Shown piece after piece: positions 47,514-55,587 of a stretch of DNA of 64,000 nucleotides. Location of the stretch: positions 107,805-171,804 of the forward strand of contig JADMLC010000004.1 in assembly GCA_019278155.1 (NCBI GenBank), in the 5' to 3' direction. The notes beneath the pieces are model-generated. The model was given only the letters and a program-made list of their open reading frames with translations, did no database searches and had not been told where the DNA came from. The translations under genes were made by a program, and so were the position numbers. This DNA comes from Candidatus Kinetoplastidibacterium crithidiae (GTDB lineage: Bacteria > Pseudomonadota > Gammaproteobacteria > Burkholderiales > Burkholderiaceae_B). The first letter of the stretch is position 1. Each line of letters begins with the position of its first letter.

Positions 47514-49232
47514 TTATGGTAAATCAGTACAAATTCCCAGAGCTACTTCTGAAGACATACCTATAGATTCCGATAAAGTTGGATGAGGATGGATAGTTTT
47601 TGCTATATCTAACATATCAGCTCCCATTTCTATAGCAAGTGCTATCTCTCCAATTAAGTCACCAGCATGAGATCCGACGATACCACCTCCAATGATTCTT
47701 TTGCTATCAACATCAAATATAAGTTTGGTAAACCCATTTTCACTATTAGTTGCGATAGCTTTTCCTAAAGCACTCCATGGAAATAATCCTGTTTTTATAT
47801 TAATATTATTATTTTTTGCTTCAAGTTCAGTAATTCCTACCCAAGCAATTTCTGGACTAGTATAGGCCACTGATGGTATAACAGATGCATCAAAAAATGA
47901 TTTTTCTCCATTTATAACTTCAGCTGCAACATGGGCTTCATGAACAGCTTTATGAGCAAGCATAGGATTACCAGTTACATCACCAATTGCAAATATATTG
48001 GAAATATTTGTTCTCATTTGTTGATCTACTTTAATAAAACCATCATGACTTAACAAAATACCAATTTTATCTAAATTAATTTTATCAACATTAGGTTTGC
48101 GACCTATAGCCTGTAGGATCAGGTCATACCTTTGAGGTATATTTGGAGCATTTTTTCCATCAAAACTAACATATACACCATCATTTCTAGACTCAGCACC
48201 AATAACTTTGGTTTCTAACATGATACTATTAAATCGATTCTCATTAGATTTAGACCATGTTTTAACTAAATCACGATCAGCACCAGAAATCAAATTCTTC
48301 GATACTTCTACTATATCTATTTCAGAACCTAGAGAAGAATATATTGTTCCCATTTCTAAACTTATAATACCTCCACCTATTAATAACATTTTTTTAGGTA
48401 TCATAGGTAACTTTAAAGCTCCTGTTGAATCAACAATTCTATCATCTATAGGTAAAAAAGGCAGATGTACAGGATGACTTCCTGTAGCTATAATAGCATT
48501 CTTAAAGTTAACAATTTTCTCTGATAAATTATTATTCAATTTCACAGAAAGACTATTTCTATCCAGAAACTTTGCAAATCCATTAATAACTCTAACCTTT
48601 CGTGCTTTAGCCATACTACTTAGGCCATTAGTCAACCTAGAAACTGTAGAATCAATAGAATTTCTTAGTTTTTTCAAATCTATGTTTGGATTTTCTTGAT
48701 ATTCTATTCCACAATAAAAAGACTTCTTTACTCTTTCAATAATAGATACATCATGTAATAAAGCTTTTGTTGGGATACATCCAACATTTAAACAAACACC
48801 TCCTAACTTAGAATCTTCTTCTATTAGGATAGTATCCAACCCTAGATCAGCTGCACGAAAGGCAGCAGAATATCCTCCAGGACCAGACCCTATAATAACC
48901 ACTTGGCAATTAACAATATCATTACCTACATCATGATTTAAATCATTATCTAGAATTGAACTTGAATCTACACCTGATCCACTAGTTTTTAGTTCTGTTA
49001 TAATACTTCCTGATGATATGCTATCGCCAACTTTGACACAGATATTGACTACTTCACCATCAATATCTGATGGAATATCCATAACAGATTTTTCAGATTC
49101 AACAGTAATTAAACTTTGTTCTTTTTTAACAAAATCACCCTTAGAAACTAAAATTTCTATAATTTTAGCCTCTTTTATATCGCCAATATCTGGAACCAGC
49201 ACTTTATAAACATTGTTTATCATATTTATCAC
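47514..49232 (-). CDS. lpdA: Dihydrolipoyl dehydrogenase with N-terminal lipoyl domain (E3 of PDH)
   Basis: Reoxidises dihydrolipoamide of the pyruvate dehydrogenase complex. The 572-residue protein has a lipoyl domain at residues 1-85 (target Lys in VESEKSVMDIPS), a Gly/Ser/Asp linker, FAD-binding VVIIGSGPGGYSAAFRAADL near residue 112, redox pair GGVCLNVGCIPTKALLH, NAD-binding LLIGGGIISLEMGTIYSSLG, and catalytic HPHPTLSE. A fused lipoyl domain on E3 is typical of betaproteobacteria. It begins one base after the aceF stop; a second ATG three codons in is an alternative start. Confidence 0.95.
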   Translation of the reverse strand: MINMINNVYKVLVPDIGDIKEAKIIEILVSKGDFVKKEQSLITVESEKSVMDIPSDIDGEVVNICVKVGDSISSGSIITELKTSGSGVDSSSILDNDLNHDVGNDIVNCQVVIIGSGPGGYSAAFRAADLGLDTILIEEDSKLGGVCLNVGCIPTKALLHDVSIIERVKKSFYCGIEYQENPNIDLKKLRNSIDSTVSRLTNGLSSMAKARKVRVINGFAKFLDRNSLSVKLNNNLSEKIVNFKNAIIATGSHPVHLPFLPIDDRIVDSTGALKLPMIPKKMLLIGGGIISLEMGTIYSSLGSEIDIVEVSKNLISGADRDLVKTWSKSNENRFNSIMLETKVIGAESRNDGVYVSFDGKNAPNIPQRYDLILQAIGRKPNVDKINLDKIGILLSHDGFIKVDQQMRTNISNIFAIGDVTGNPMLAHKAVHEAHVAAEVINGEKSFFDASVIPSVAYTSPEIAWVGITELEAKNNNINIKTGLFPWSALGKAIATNSENGFTKLIFDVDSKRIIGGGIVGSHAGDLIGEIALAIEMGADMLDIAKTIHPHPTLSESIGMSSEVALGICTDLP

Positions 49233-50534
49233 TTATAAAGAAATAAGACGAAAATCACTCATAATTTGACACAAATATTTATTAAAATGTGCAGCCATTG
49301 CGCCATCAATAACTCTGTGATCATAAGAAAGAGATATAGGCATAACTAATCTTGGTATGAATTGTTTACCATCCCACAATGGTTTAAAGGCAGATTTAGA
49401 TATTCCTAGTATTGCCACTTCTGGAGCGTTAACTATTGGAGTAAAAGAAACCCCACCTATTCCTCCTAAAGAGGAAATAGAAAAACATCCACCTTGCATT
49501 TCTTTAGAAAATAACTTGCCTTCCCTAGCTTTTTGAGATAATTCTTTTATTTCCGATGCAATTTCAATAACACCCTTATGGTCAACATTATGTATTACAG
49601 GGACCATTAATCCATTGGGAGTATCTACAGCAAATCCTATATTATAATATTTTTTAAGTATTAATTTATCATTATCTAAAGAAGCATTAAAATCTGGAAA
49701 TTTTTTTAAGCAAGAAACCAAGGCCTTAACTAAAAAAGATAATATAGTAACTTTTATATTAGTTTTAGATAAATCTTGATTTACTTTAACTCTAAACTCC
49801 TCTAAATCTGTAATGTCAGCCTCATCATTATTGGTAACATGAGGTATCATCATCCAGTTACGATGTAAATTTGAACCAGATATTTTCTGAATTCTACTTA
49901 ATGGTTTGCTATCAATTTCACCAAATTGAGTGAAATCTACTTTTGGCCAAGGAGGTAAATTAAATAACTCAGCACCACTAGTTACAGATGGATTATTTAA
50001 ATTATTTTTAACAAAAGAACTAACATCATCTACAGTAATACGACCCTTCTTGCCTGTGCCATGTACTCGAGAAATATCAACACCCAATTCCCTAGCAAAC
50101 TTCCTTATAGATGGAGAGGCATAAGAAAAAATTTTTACTGAATTTCTATTACTGGAAGATGAAATGCTATCGGTGTTATCATACTCATTAACTAATACTT
50201 TTTCGCTCTTGAAATTACCACTGATAGATATATCTTTTGCAGGAACATTATCTATATTTGATGGTTCTGGAGCCGTATCAACAATGTCAGTATTATTTTT
50301 TTCTATAGACAGTAAATGAAAATTCTCAAAAACTTTATCGCCAACCTTTACATTAACCGATTTAACTATACCAGCACAAGGAGCAGGAACTTCAATAGAA
50401 GCTTTATCTGATTCTACAGTAATAACACCTTGTTCAGAAATTATTTCATCTCCTACAGAAACTAAAATTTCTATAACTCGAAATTCCTTCGAATCTCCAA
50501 CTGACGGCATATTAAATTCTATAATTTCATTCAT
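49233..50534 (-). CDS. aceF: Dihydrolipoyllysine acetyltransferase (E2 of PDH)
   Basis: Core of pyruvate dehydrogenase, transferring acetyl from lipoate to CoA. The 433-residue protein has a single N-terminal lipoyl domain (Lys in TVESDKASIEVPAP near residue 45), a Ser/Asn-rich linker, the E1/E3-binding domain (SPSIRKFARELGVDISRVHG, KKGRITVDDV) near residues 137-170, and a C-terminal acyltransferase with active-site SYDHRVIDGAMAAHF. E. coli has three lipoyl domains, so this is the short version. It lies 12 bases after aceE. Confidence 0.96.
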   Translation of the reverse strand: MNEIIEFNMPSVGDSKEFRVIEILVSVGDEIISEQGVITVESDKASIEVPAPCAGIVKSVNVKVGDKVFENFHLLSIEKNNTDIVDTAPEPSNIDNVPAKDISISGNFKSEKVLVNEYDNTDSISSSSNRNSVKIFSYASPSIRKFARELGVDISRVHGTGKKGRITVDDVSSFVKNNLNNPSVTSGAELFNLPPWPKVDFTQFGEIDSKPLSRIQKISGSNLHRNWMMIPHVTNNDEADITDLEEFRVKVNQDLSKTNIKVTILSFLVKALVSCLKKFPDFNASLDNDKLILKKYYNIGFAVDTPNGLMVPVIHNVDHKGVIEIASEIKELSQKAREGKLFSKEMQGGCFSISSLGGIGGVSFTPIVNAPEVAILGISKSAFKPLWDGKQFIPRLVMPISLSYDHRVIDGAMAAHFNKYLCQIMSDFRLISL

Positions 50535-50546
50535 GTTTTATATATC

Positions 50547-53249
50547 CTATATATCCTGAGGATTAGTTTTATTTGAATTAATCTTATACTTTTCAATTGC
50601 TTTGGAAGGCACATCTGAAGAAACCTTACCAGAATCAGCCAAAGCTTTTAAAGCCCCTAATACTATGAAATTACGATCTACTTCAAAATAATTACGTAAT
50701 TTAAATCTAAAATCTGACCTTCCAAATCCATCTGTTCCTAAAACACGATATTCTCTATCTTTTGGAATAAAAGGTCTTATTTGATCTGCATAAGACTTCA
50801 TATAATCAGTAGAAGCTATGATTGGTCCTTCAGATAATAATAATTTTTCAGTTACATAAGGAATTTTCTGTTCGCTTTTTGGATTTAACAAATTATAACG
50901 ATCTATATTTAAACCATCACGACGTAACTCTGTAAAACTTGTTACACTCCAAACATCAGAAGATATTTTCCAATCAGACTCTAACAATTCTTGTGCAGCA
51001 AGAACTTCCCTCAATATAGCGCCAGACCCTAATAATTGAACATGATTTTTGGATTTCAAAGAACTAGACTTAAATCTATACATCCCCTTAATGATACCCT
51101 CTTCGTCACCATCTATTAAACCTGGCTGGGTATAGTTTTCATTCATAACTGTAATATAATAATATATATCCTCTTGGTTTTCTATCATTCTTTTTAGACC
51201 ATCATGTATGATTACTGCCAATTCATGAGCAAAAGCTGGATCGTAAGATACACAACTAGGTATAGTTGAAGCTAGTATGTGGCTATGACCATCCTCATGT
51301 TGCAAACCTTCCCCATTTAATGTTGTCCGCCCTGAGGTTCCTCCTATAAGAAATCCTCTGGCTTTCATGTCAGCTGCAGCCCATGCTAAATCACAAACTC
51401 GTTGAAATCCAAACATTGAATAATATACAAAAAAAGGGATCATAATTCGATTGTTTGTGGAATAAGAAGTACCAGCAGCGATCCACGAACTAATTGCACC
51501 AGCTTCATTAATACCTTCTTGCAATAATTGACCATCAACAGTCTCACGATAGTACATGACTTGATCTTTATCAACAGGAGTATATTTTTGTCCATCAGGA
51601 GCGTATATTCCTATTTGCCTAAATAAACCTTCCATCCCAAACGTTCTTGATTCATCAGCTAGTATTGGCACTAATCTAGGACCAATATACTTATCTCTCA
51701 AAATCTGATTTAAAATTCTAACAAAAGCTTGCGTAGTTGACACTTCCCTGCCACTAGAAGTAGGTTCCAAAATAGACCTAAACATTTCTAATGAAGGAAT
51801 ATTAAATACTTCATCAGACTTTTGACGACGTCTTGGCAAATAACCACCTAGTGACTGCCTATGTTCATGCAAATACTTCATCTCAGGAGAATCTACAGGT
51901 GGTTTAAAATATGGTAGAGACTCTAATTTATCATCTGGTATAGGTATACCAAAACGATCTCTAAATTCCCTAATAGAATCAATATCTAATTTTTTATGTT
52001 GATGCGTAGAATTTTTTGACTGACTAAAATGCCCTAAACCGTAACCTTTGATTGTTTTTGCTAAAATTACACTAGGTTGTCCAGGATGTTTACTAGCAGC
52101 ATCAAAAGCAGCATAAACTTTATTTGGATCATGGCCACCGCGATTTAAACGCCAAATAGCACTATCACTCATATGTGAAACAGACTCTAGTAATTGAGGA
52201 TGTTTAGCGAAAAAATTATCTCTAACAAATTTACCATCATTGGCTTTATATGCCTGATACTCACCATCCACAGTCTCTTGCATAATACGTCTTAGTATTC
52301 CATTTTTATCATTGGATAATAAAGAATCCCAATAACCGCCCCATATTAGTTTTATAACATTCCAACCAGCTCCACGAAATATACTTTCTAATTCTTGTAT
52401 AATCTTACCATTACCTCTTACTGGACCATCTAATCTCTGTAAATTACAATTGACAACAAATATTAAATTATCCAAATGCTCCCTAGAAGCAAGTGAAATA
52501 GCTCCTAAAGACTCTATTTCATCCATTTCTCCATCACCACAAAACACCCATACCTTCCTATTGCGAGTATCAGCTATACCTCTAGCATGCAAATATTTTA
52601 AAAATCTTGCCTGATAAATAGCCATAATAGGACCAAGACCAACAGAAACAGTTGGAAATTGCCAAAAATCAGGCATTAATCTCGGATGAGGATATGAAGG
52701 AAGACCATTACCACCGATTTCTTGACGAAAGTTATCCAACTGTTCTTCAGATAAAAAACCTTCTAAATACGCACGACTATACATGCCAGGAGAAGCATGA
52801 CCTTGAAAATAAACTAAATCACCCTCATTATCAGCATTTGAGGCTTTCCAAAAATGATTATAACCACATCCTATCATTGTAGCCAAAGATGCAAATGTAG
52901 AAATATGACCTCCCAAACTACCACCATCGTCTGGATTATGACAATTGGCCTTTACAACCATAGCCATAGCATTCCATCTGACATAAGCATTAATTCTTGA
53001 CTCTATCTTTAGATTGCCAGGATGGATCGGTTGTGATGATAGTGGTATTGTATTCACATAATCTGTATTTAAAGGAAATGGTATCTCAACACCTAATCGA
53101 CGAGCATCTTCTATCAAACTTTTTAATAAAAATGAAACTTGATTCGAACCTTTATTACTAAAAACAGCTTCTAATGACTCTAACCATTCTTGTTGTTCTT
53201 GTATATCATCATTATCTCTATTACTAGGATTACTATCTAAAGACATCAT
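50547..53249 (-). CDS. aceE: Pyruvate dehydrogenase E1 component
   Basis: Homodimeric thiamine-diphosphate-dependent decarboxylase feeding acetyl-CoA production. The 900-residue protein is of normal size, with TPP/Mg motif VWVFCGDGEMDEIESLGAIS followed by VNCNLQRLDGPVRGN, the N-terminal SGGHISTFASLATM-like GGHISTFASLA, GHASPGMYSRAYLEGFLSE, and LQHEDGHSHILASTIPSC. The start is one of two adjacent ATGs, preceded by a G-rich GGGGGAT sequence. First gene of the aceE-aceF-lpdA operon. Confidence 0.97.
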   Translation of the reverse strand: MMSLDSNPSNRDNDDIQEQQEWLESLEAVFSNKGSNQVSFLLKSLIEDARRLGVEIPFPLNTDYVNTIPLSSQPIHPGNLKIESRINAYVRWNAMAMVVKANCHNPDDGGSLGGHISTFASLATMIGCGYNHFWKASNADNEGDLVYFQGHASPGMYSRAYLEGFLSEEQLDNFRQEIGGNGLPSYPHPRLMPDFWQFPTVSVGLGPIMAIYQARFLKYLHARGIADTRNRKVWVFCGDGEMDEIESLGAISLASREHLDNLIFVVNCNLQRLDGPVRGNGKIIQELESIFRGAGWNVIKLIWGGYWDSLLSNDKNGILRRIMQETVDGEYQAYKANDGKFVRDNFFAKHPQLLESVSHMSDSAIWRLNRGGHDPNKVYAAFDAASKHPGQPSVILAKTIKGYGLGHFSQSKNSTHQHKKLDIDSIREFRDRFGIPIPDDKLESLPYFKPPVDSPEMKYLHEHRQSLGGYLPRRRQKSDEVFNIPSLEMFRSILEPTSSGREVSTTQAFVRILNQILRDKYIGPRLVPILADESRTFGMEGLFRQIGIYAPDGQKYTPVDKDQVMYYRETVDGQLLQEGINEAGAISSWIAAGTSYSTNNRIMIPFFVYYSMFGFQRVCDLAWAAADMKARGFLIGGTSGRTTLNGEGLQHEDGHSHILASTIPSCVSYDPAFAHELAVIIHDGLKRMIENQEDIYYYITVMNENYTQPGLIDGDEEGIIKGMYRFKSSSLKSKNHVQLLGSGAILREVLAAQELLESDWKISSDVWSVTSFTELRRDGLNIDRYNLLNPKSEQKIPYVTEKLLLSEGPIIASTDYMKSYADQIRPFIPKDREYRVLGTDGFGRSDFRFKLRNYFEVDRNFIVLGALKALADSGKVSSDVPSKAIEKYKINSNKTNPQDI

Positions 53250-53376
53250 ATAATGTATCCCCCATTACCATTGTTTTATTATTTTTAAGCCATCATCAAG
53301 CTAATAATATTAACATTAAGCAAGCAAAAAATATTATCTTATTTTTACAATTTAAAGAATTAAATATTATTTATCA

Positions 53377-53406
53377 TTGACAAACTTATAAAAAAAATAA
53401 TATGTT
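53377..53406 (+). promoter_or_regulatory. Candidate promoter upstream of folD
   Basis: A perfect TTGACA (53377-53382) followed 18 bases later by TATGTT (53401-53406). It lies about 90 bases upstream of the folD ATG in the divergent aceE-folD gap. The -10 is imperfect. Confidence 0.4.
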
Positions 53407-53492
53407 ATCAAAATACATATCTAACATGATATAAAAAATTATTGTTATCGATTGAAATATTTAAATAGTTTTTTAATACAGGCTTAAAATAA

Positions 53493-54344
53493 ATGAATAC
53501 AAAGATTATAGATGGGCTGAAACTTTCGAAAGAAATACGTTCCAATTTAAAAATTAGAGTGGATAATCTGCGTTCAAAAAATATAATTCCTGGATTGGCT
53601 GTAATACTTGTTGGAGATAATCCAGCATCTCAGGTATATGTAAAAAATAAAATTAAGGCATGTGAAAATACTGGAATTCTATCTATTGAAAAAAAATATC
53701 CGGAAAAGATAAATGAAGATGATCTTTTAAAAACAATCGAGGAATTGAATGAAAACAGCAAAATTCATGGTATTTTAGTTCAATTGCCTCTGCCTTCACA
53801 TATAAATACTTACAAAGTTATAAAAACTATAGATCCTAAAAAAGACGTTGATGGATTTCATGTAATAAACGCCGGCTTATTAATGATAGGGAAACCTATG
53901 TTTTTACCATGTACTCCTTATGGAATAATGAAACTGCTAGAATCAGAAAAAGTTAATATAAAAGGTTCAGAAGCAGTAGTTATCGGAGCTAGCAACATAG
54001 TAGGAAAACCAATTGCTATGATGTTATTACAAGCAGGGGCAACAGTAACTATATGTAATTCCAAAACAAGAGATTTATCATCATATACAAAAAAAGCAGA
54101 TATTCTTATAGTGGCTACAGGAAAACCTAACATAGTAGAAGGATCTATGATTAAAAAAGGTGCTGTATTAATTGATGTAGGCATTAATAGAAATGAAGAC
54201 AATAAAATTTGTGGCGATATAAATTTTAATTCAACAATAGGAATTGCAAGTGCTATTACTCCAGTGCCTGGTGGAGTAGGACCTATGACAATTGCTATGT
54301 TATTAACAAATACGGTAGAAGCGGCAGAAAAAATAGCGGTTTAA
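53493..54344 (+). CDS. folD: Methylenetetrahydrofolate dehydrogenase / cyclohydrolase
   Basis: Bifunctional enzyme interconverting methylene-, methenyl- and formyl-tetrahydrofolate, supplying formyl groups for purines and initiator tRNA. The 283-residue protein has [20 protein letters not shown] (catalytic Lys), [24 protein letters not shown], the NADP fold [19 protein letters not shown], and the C-terminal [19 protein letters not shown]. It stands alone, divergent from aceE. Intact. Confidence 0.97.
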   Translation: MNTKIIDGLKLSKEIRSNLKIRVDNLRSKNIIPGLAVILVGDNPASQVYVKNKIKACENTGILSIEKKYPEKINEDDLLKTIEELNENSKIHGILVQLPLPSHINTYKVIKTIDPKKDVDGFHVINAGLLMIGKPMFLPCTPYGIMKLLESEKVNIKGSEAVVIGASNIVGKPIAMMLLQAGATVTICNSKTRDLSSYTKKADILIVATGKPNIVEGSMIKKGAVLIDVGINRNEDNKICGDINFNSTIGIASAITPVPGGVGPMTIAMLLTNTVEAAEKIAV

Positions 54345-54359
54345 TAGAAACTAATAACA

Positions 54360-54398
54360 TAAAAAAACAGATCAATAAAAATTATGATTTATTGATCT
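54360..54398 (-). terminator. Terminator downstream of the 70-aa unknown gene
   Basis: A perfect 12-bp stem (54367-54378 with 54387-54398) is followed on the minus strand by a run of seven T (54360-54366). The orientation of the T-run shows it ends leftward transcripts; for folD coming from the left it would be at best a poor terminator. Confidence 0.8.
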
Positions 54399-54438
54399 GC
54401 ACAAGTTGTATGGTTCAACAGTTTATCACAAAAGAAAT

Positions 54439-54651
54439 CTATGGAAAGATATTTTCGTCTATCCATTTTTTTGCAAAAATCTCTGCTAAATTTCTTGCCT
54501 CAAATAAAGAGGAACAGTCTCCAAGATAAGAAAAAACATTATCAACTTCAGTGCCACTTTCAGAAGTCACTGTCAGAAAAACACCATAACCACCAGTATC
54601 AATTGCAGCTGTAGATACATCTACTAAAATCTCTTGATCACAAAACTGCAT
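54439..54651 (-). CDS. Small acidic protein of unknown function
   Basis: A 70-residue protein not assigned to a known family. It is acidic, with three Cys, and the middle VDVSTAAIDTGGYGVFLTVT resembles a beta-hairpin, followed by an amphipathic helix FEARNLAEIFAKKWIDENIF. No signal peptide or membrane segment. GGGG lies about 10 bases upstream of the ATG. The regular composition, a terminator with a T-tract just after the stop, and survival in a shrunken genome suggest a real gene. I recall similar small proteins beside folD/aceE in Bordetella relatives but cannot confirm. Confidence 0.6.
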   Translation of the reverse strand: MQFCDQEILVDVSTAAIDTGGYGVFLTVTSESGTEVDNVFSYLGDCSSLFEARNLAEIFAKKWIDENIFP

Positions 54652-54731
54652 AGAAAGTTACCCCATTAATAAATTTCAATTAAACGTTTTTATAAAAAAC
54701 TATAAATTTTATTTATTTAAAACATAAACTA

Positions 54732-54816
54732 TGGTCAAAATGGTGAAATTCGAACACATAACCACTTGCAGACCATGCTATTGCACTACCAACACCAGAA
54801 TGGGATGCTATAACCA
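54732..54816 (-). pseudogene. Degraded tRNA-Pro (GGG-type) gene
   Basis: Read on the minus strand the 3' half aligns with betaproteobacterial tRNA-Pro: GCATGG...TGCAAG anticodon stem, TGTTCGAAT T-loop, then a 3' acceptor strand ending GACCA. The anticodon loop reads GGTC-like instead of GGGG-type, the T-stem has at least two mismatches, and the 5' acceptor strand cannot pair with the 3' strand. In relatives a tRNA-Pro gene lies downstream of this merR-ihfA-pheT cluster. A functional but highly diverged tRNA is unlikely. Confidence 0.6.
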
Positions 54817-54830
54817 TAGTTAACAAAAAA

Positions 54831-55205
54831 TTAATCATCAATCACTCCAAGAAAATAGTTTATAATTTCCTCTATTTCATTGTTTAATTTATTAATATCT
54901 TTTCCGGTAAACTGAACAACATTATTTACACAAAAATACTTGAAATCCCTCATGCCATTTAAGATGGCATGTACACCATTAATAGTAAATCCTTTCTCAT
55001 ATATTAAAAAAGATATCTTTCTTAGAATTAATACTTCATGATGCTTATAATGTCTACGATTTACGACCTTAAATCCAAATCTATTTCTCACAAATTCTCT
55101 TTCCCAGTATCTAATAATATGAGGTTTTACATTACAAAGTTTAGATACTTCATCTATGTCAAAAATTTTTTTGCAAGGTATCGATTGAGATAAATTTCCA
55201 GACAT
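54831..55205 (-). CDS. MerR family transcriptional regulator
   Basis: A 124-residue DNA-binding protein. The N-terminal winged-helix reads KIFDIDEVSKLCNVKPHIIR then YWEREF (the MerR RYWE signature), followed by NRRHYKHHEVLILRKISFLI and YEKGFTINGVHAIL. The C-terminal part is short, with no metal-binding Cys cluster visible, so the ligand is unknown. The family member next to ihfA is conserved in beta- and some gammaproteobacteria. AGGAT precedes the ATG. Probably co-transcribed with pheT-ihfA. Confidence 0.88.
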   Translation of the reverse strand: MSGNLSQSIPCKKIFDIDEVSKLCNVKPHIIRYWEREFVRNRFGFKVVNRRHYKHHEVLILRKISFLIYEKGFTINGVHAILNGMRDFKYFCVNNVVQFTGKDINKLNNEIEEIINYFLGVIDD

Positions 55206-55267
55206 AATATATTAATCCTAAAAATATGACATAGCATAATAAATTAAATAAAATTGTTTATAAATAT

Positions 55268-55561
55268 TTATATATTTATATTCCTTTTTAATATTTTACT
55301 TGGGCGAAATGTTACAACTCTGCGAGAGGAAATAACAGTAGGAATTCCAGTTTTAGGATTTCTACCTGGTCTTTGTTCTTTATCTAACAGATTAAAATTA
55401 CCAAAACCAGACAATTTAACTTCTTGGCCATTAGCCAACGACTGACGAATTTCTTCGAAAAAAGAGTCTACAATATCTTTAGAGATTGACCTATTTAACC
55501 CAACTCTTTCAAAAACCAAATCAACCAAATCTGATTTAGTAAATGTACTAGAATTACTCAT
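55268..55561 (-). CDS. ihfA: Integration host factor subunit alpha
   Basis: Half of the IHF heterodimer that bends DNA. The start at 55561 gives MSNSSTFTKSDLVDLVFERV, matching the family; an upstream in-frame ATG at 55648 overlaps the end of pheT and adds non-conserved residues. The 97-residue protein has SGFGNFNLLDKEQRPGRNPKT (the DNA-intercalating arm with its conserved Pro) and VVTFRPSKILK. It is 26 bases after the pheT stop. ihfB is not in this window. Confidence 0.95.
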   Translation of the reverse strand: MSNSSTFTKSDLVDLVFERVGLNRSISKDIVDSFFEEIRQSLANGQEVKLSGFGNFNLLDKEQRPGRNPKTGIPTVISSRRVVTFRPSKILKRNINI

Positions 55562-55587
55562 TACTATTACTAATCCATGTAAATAAT

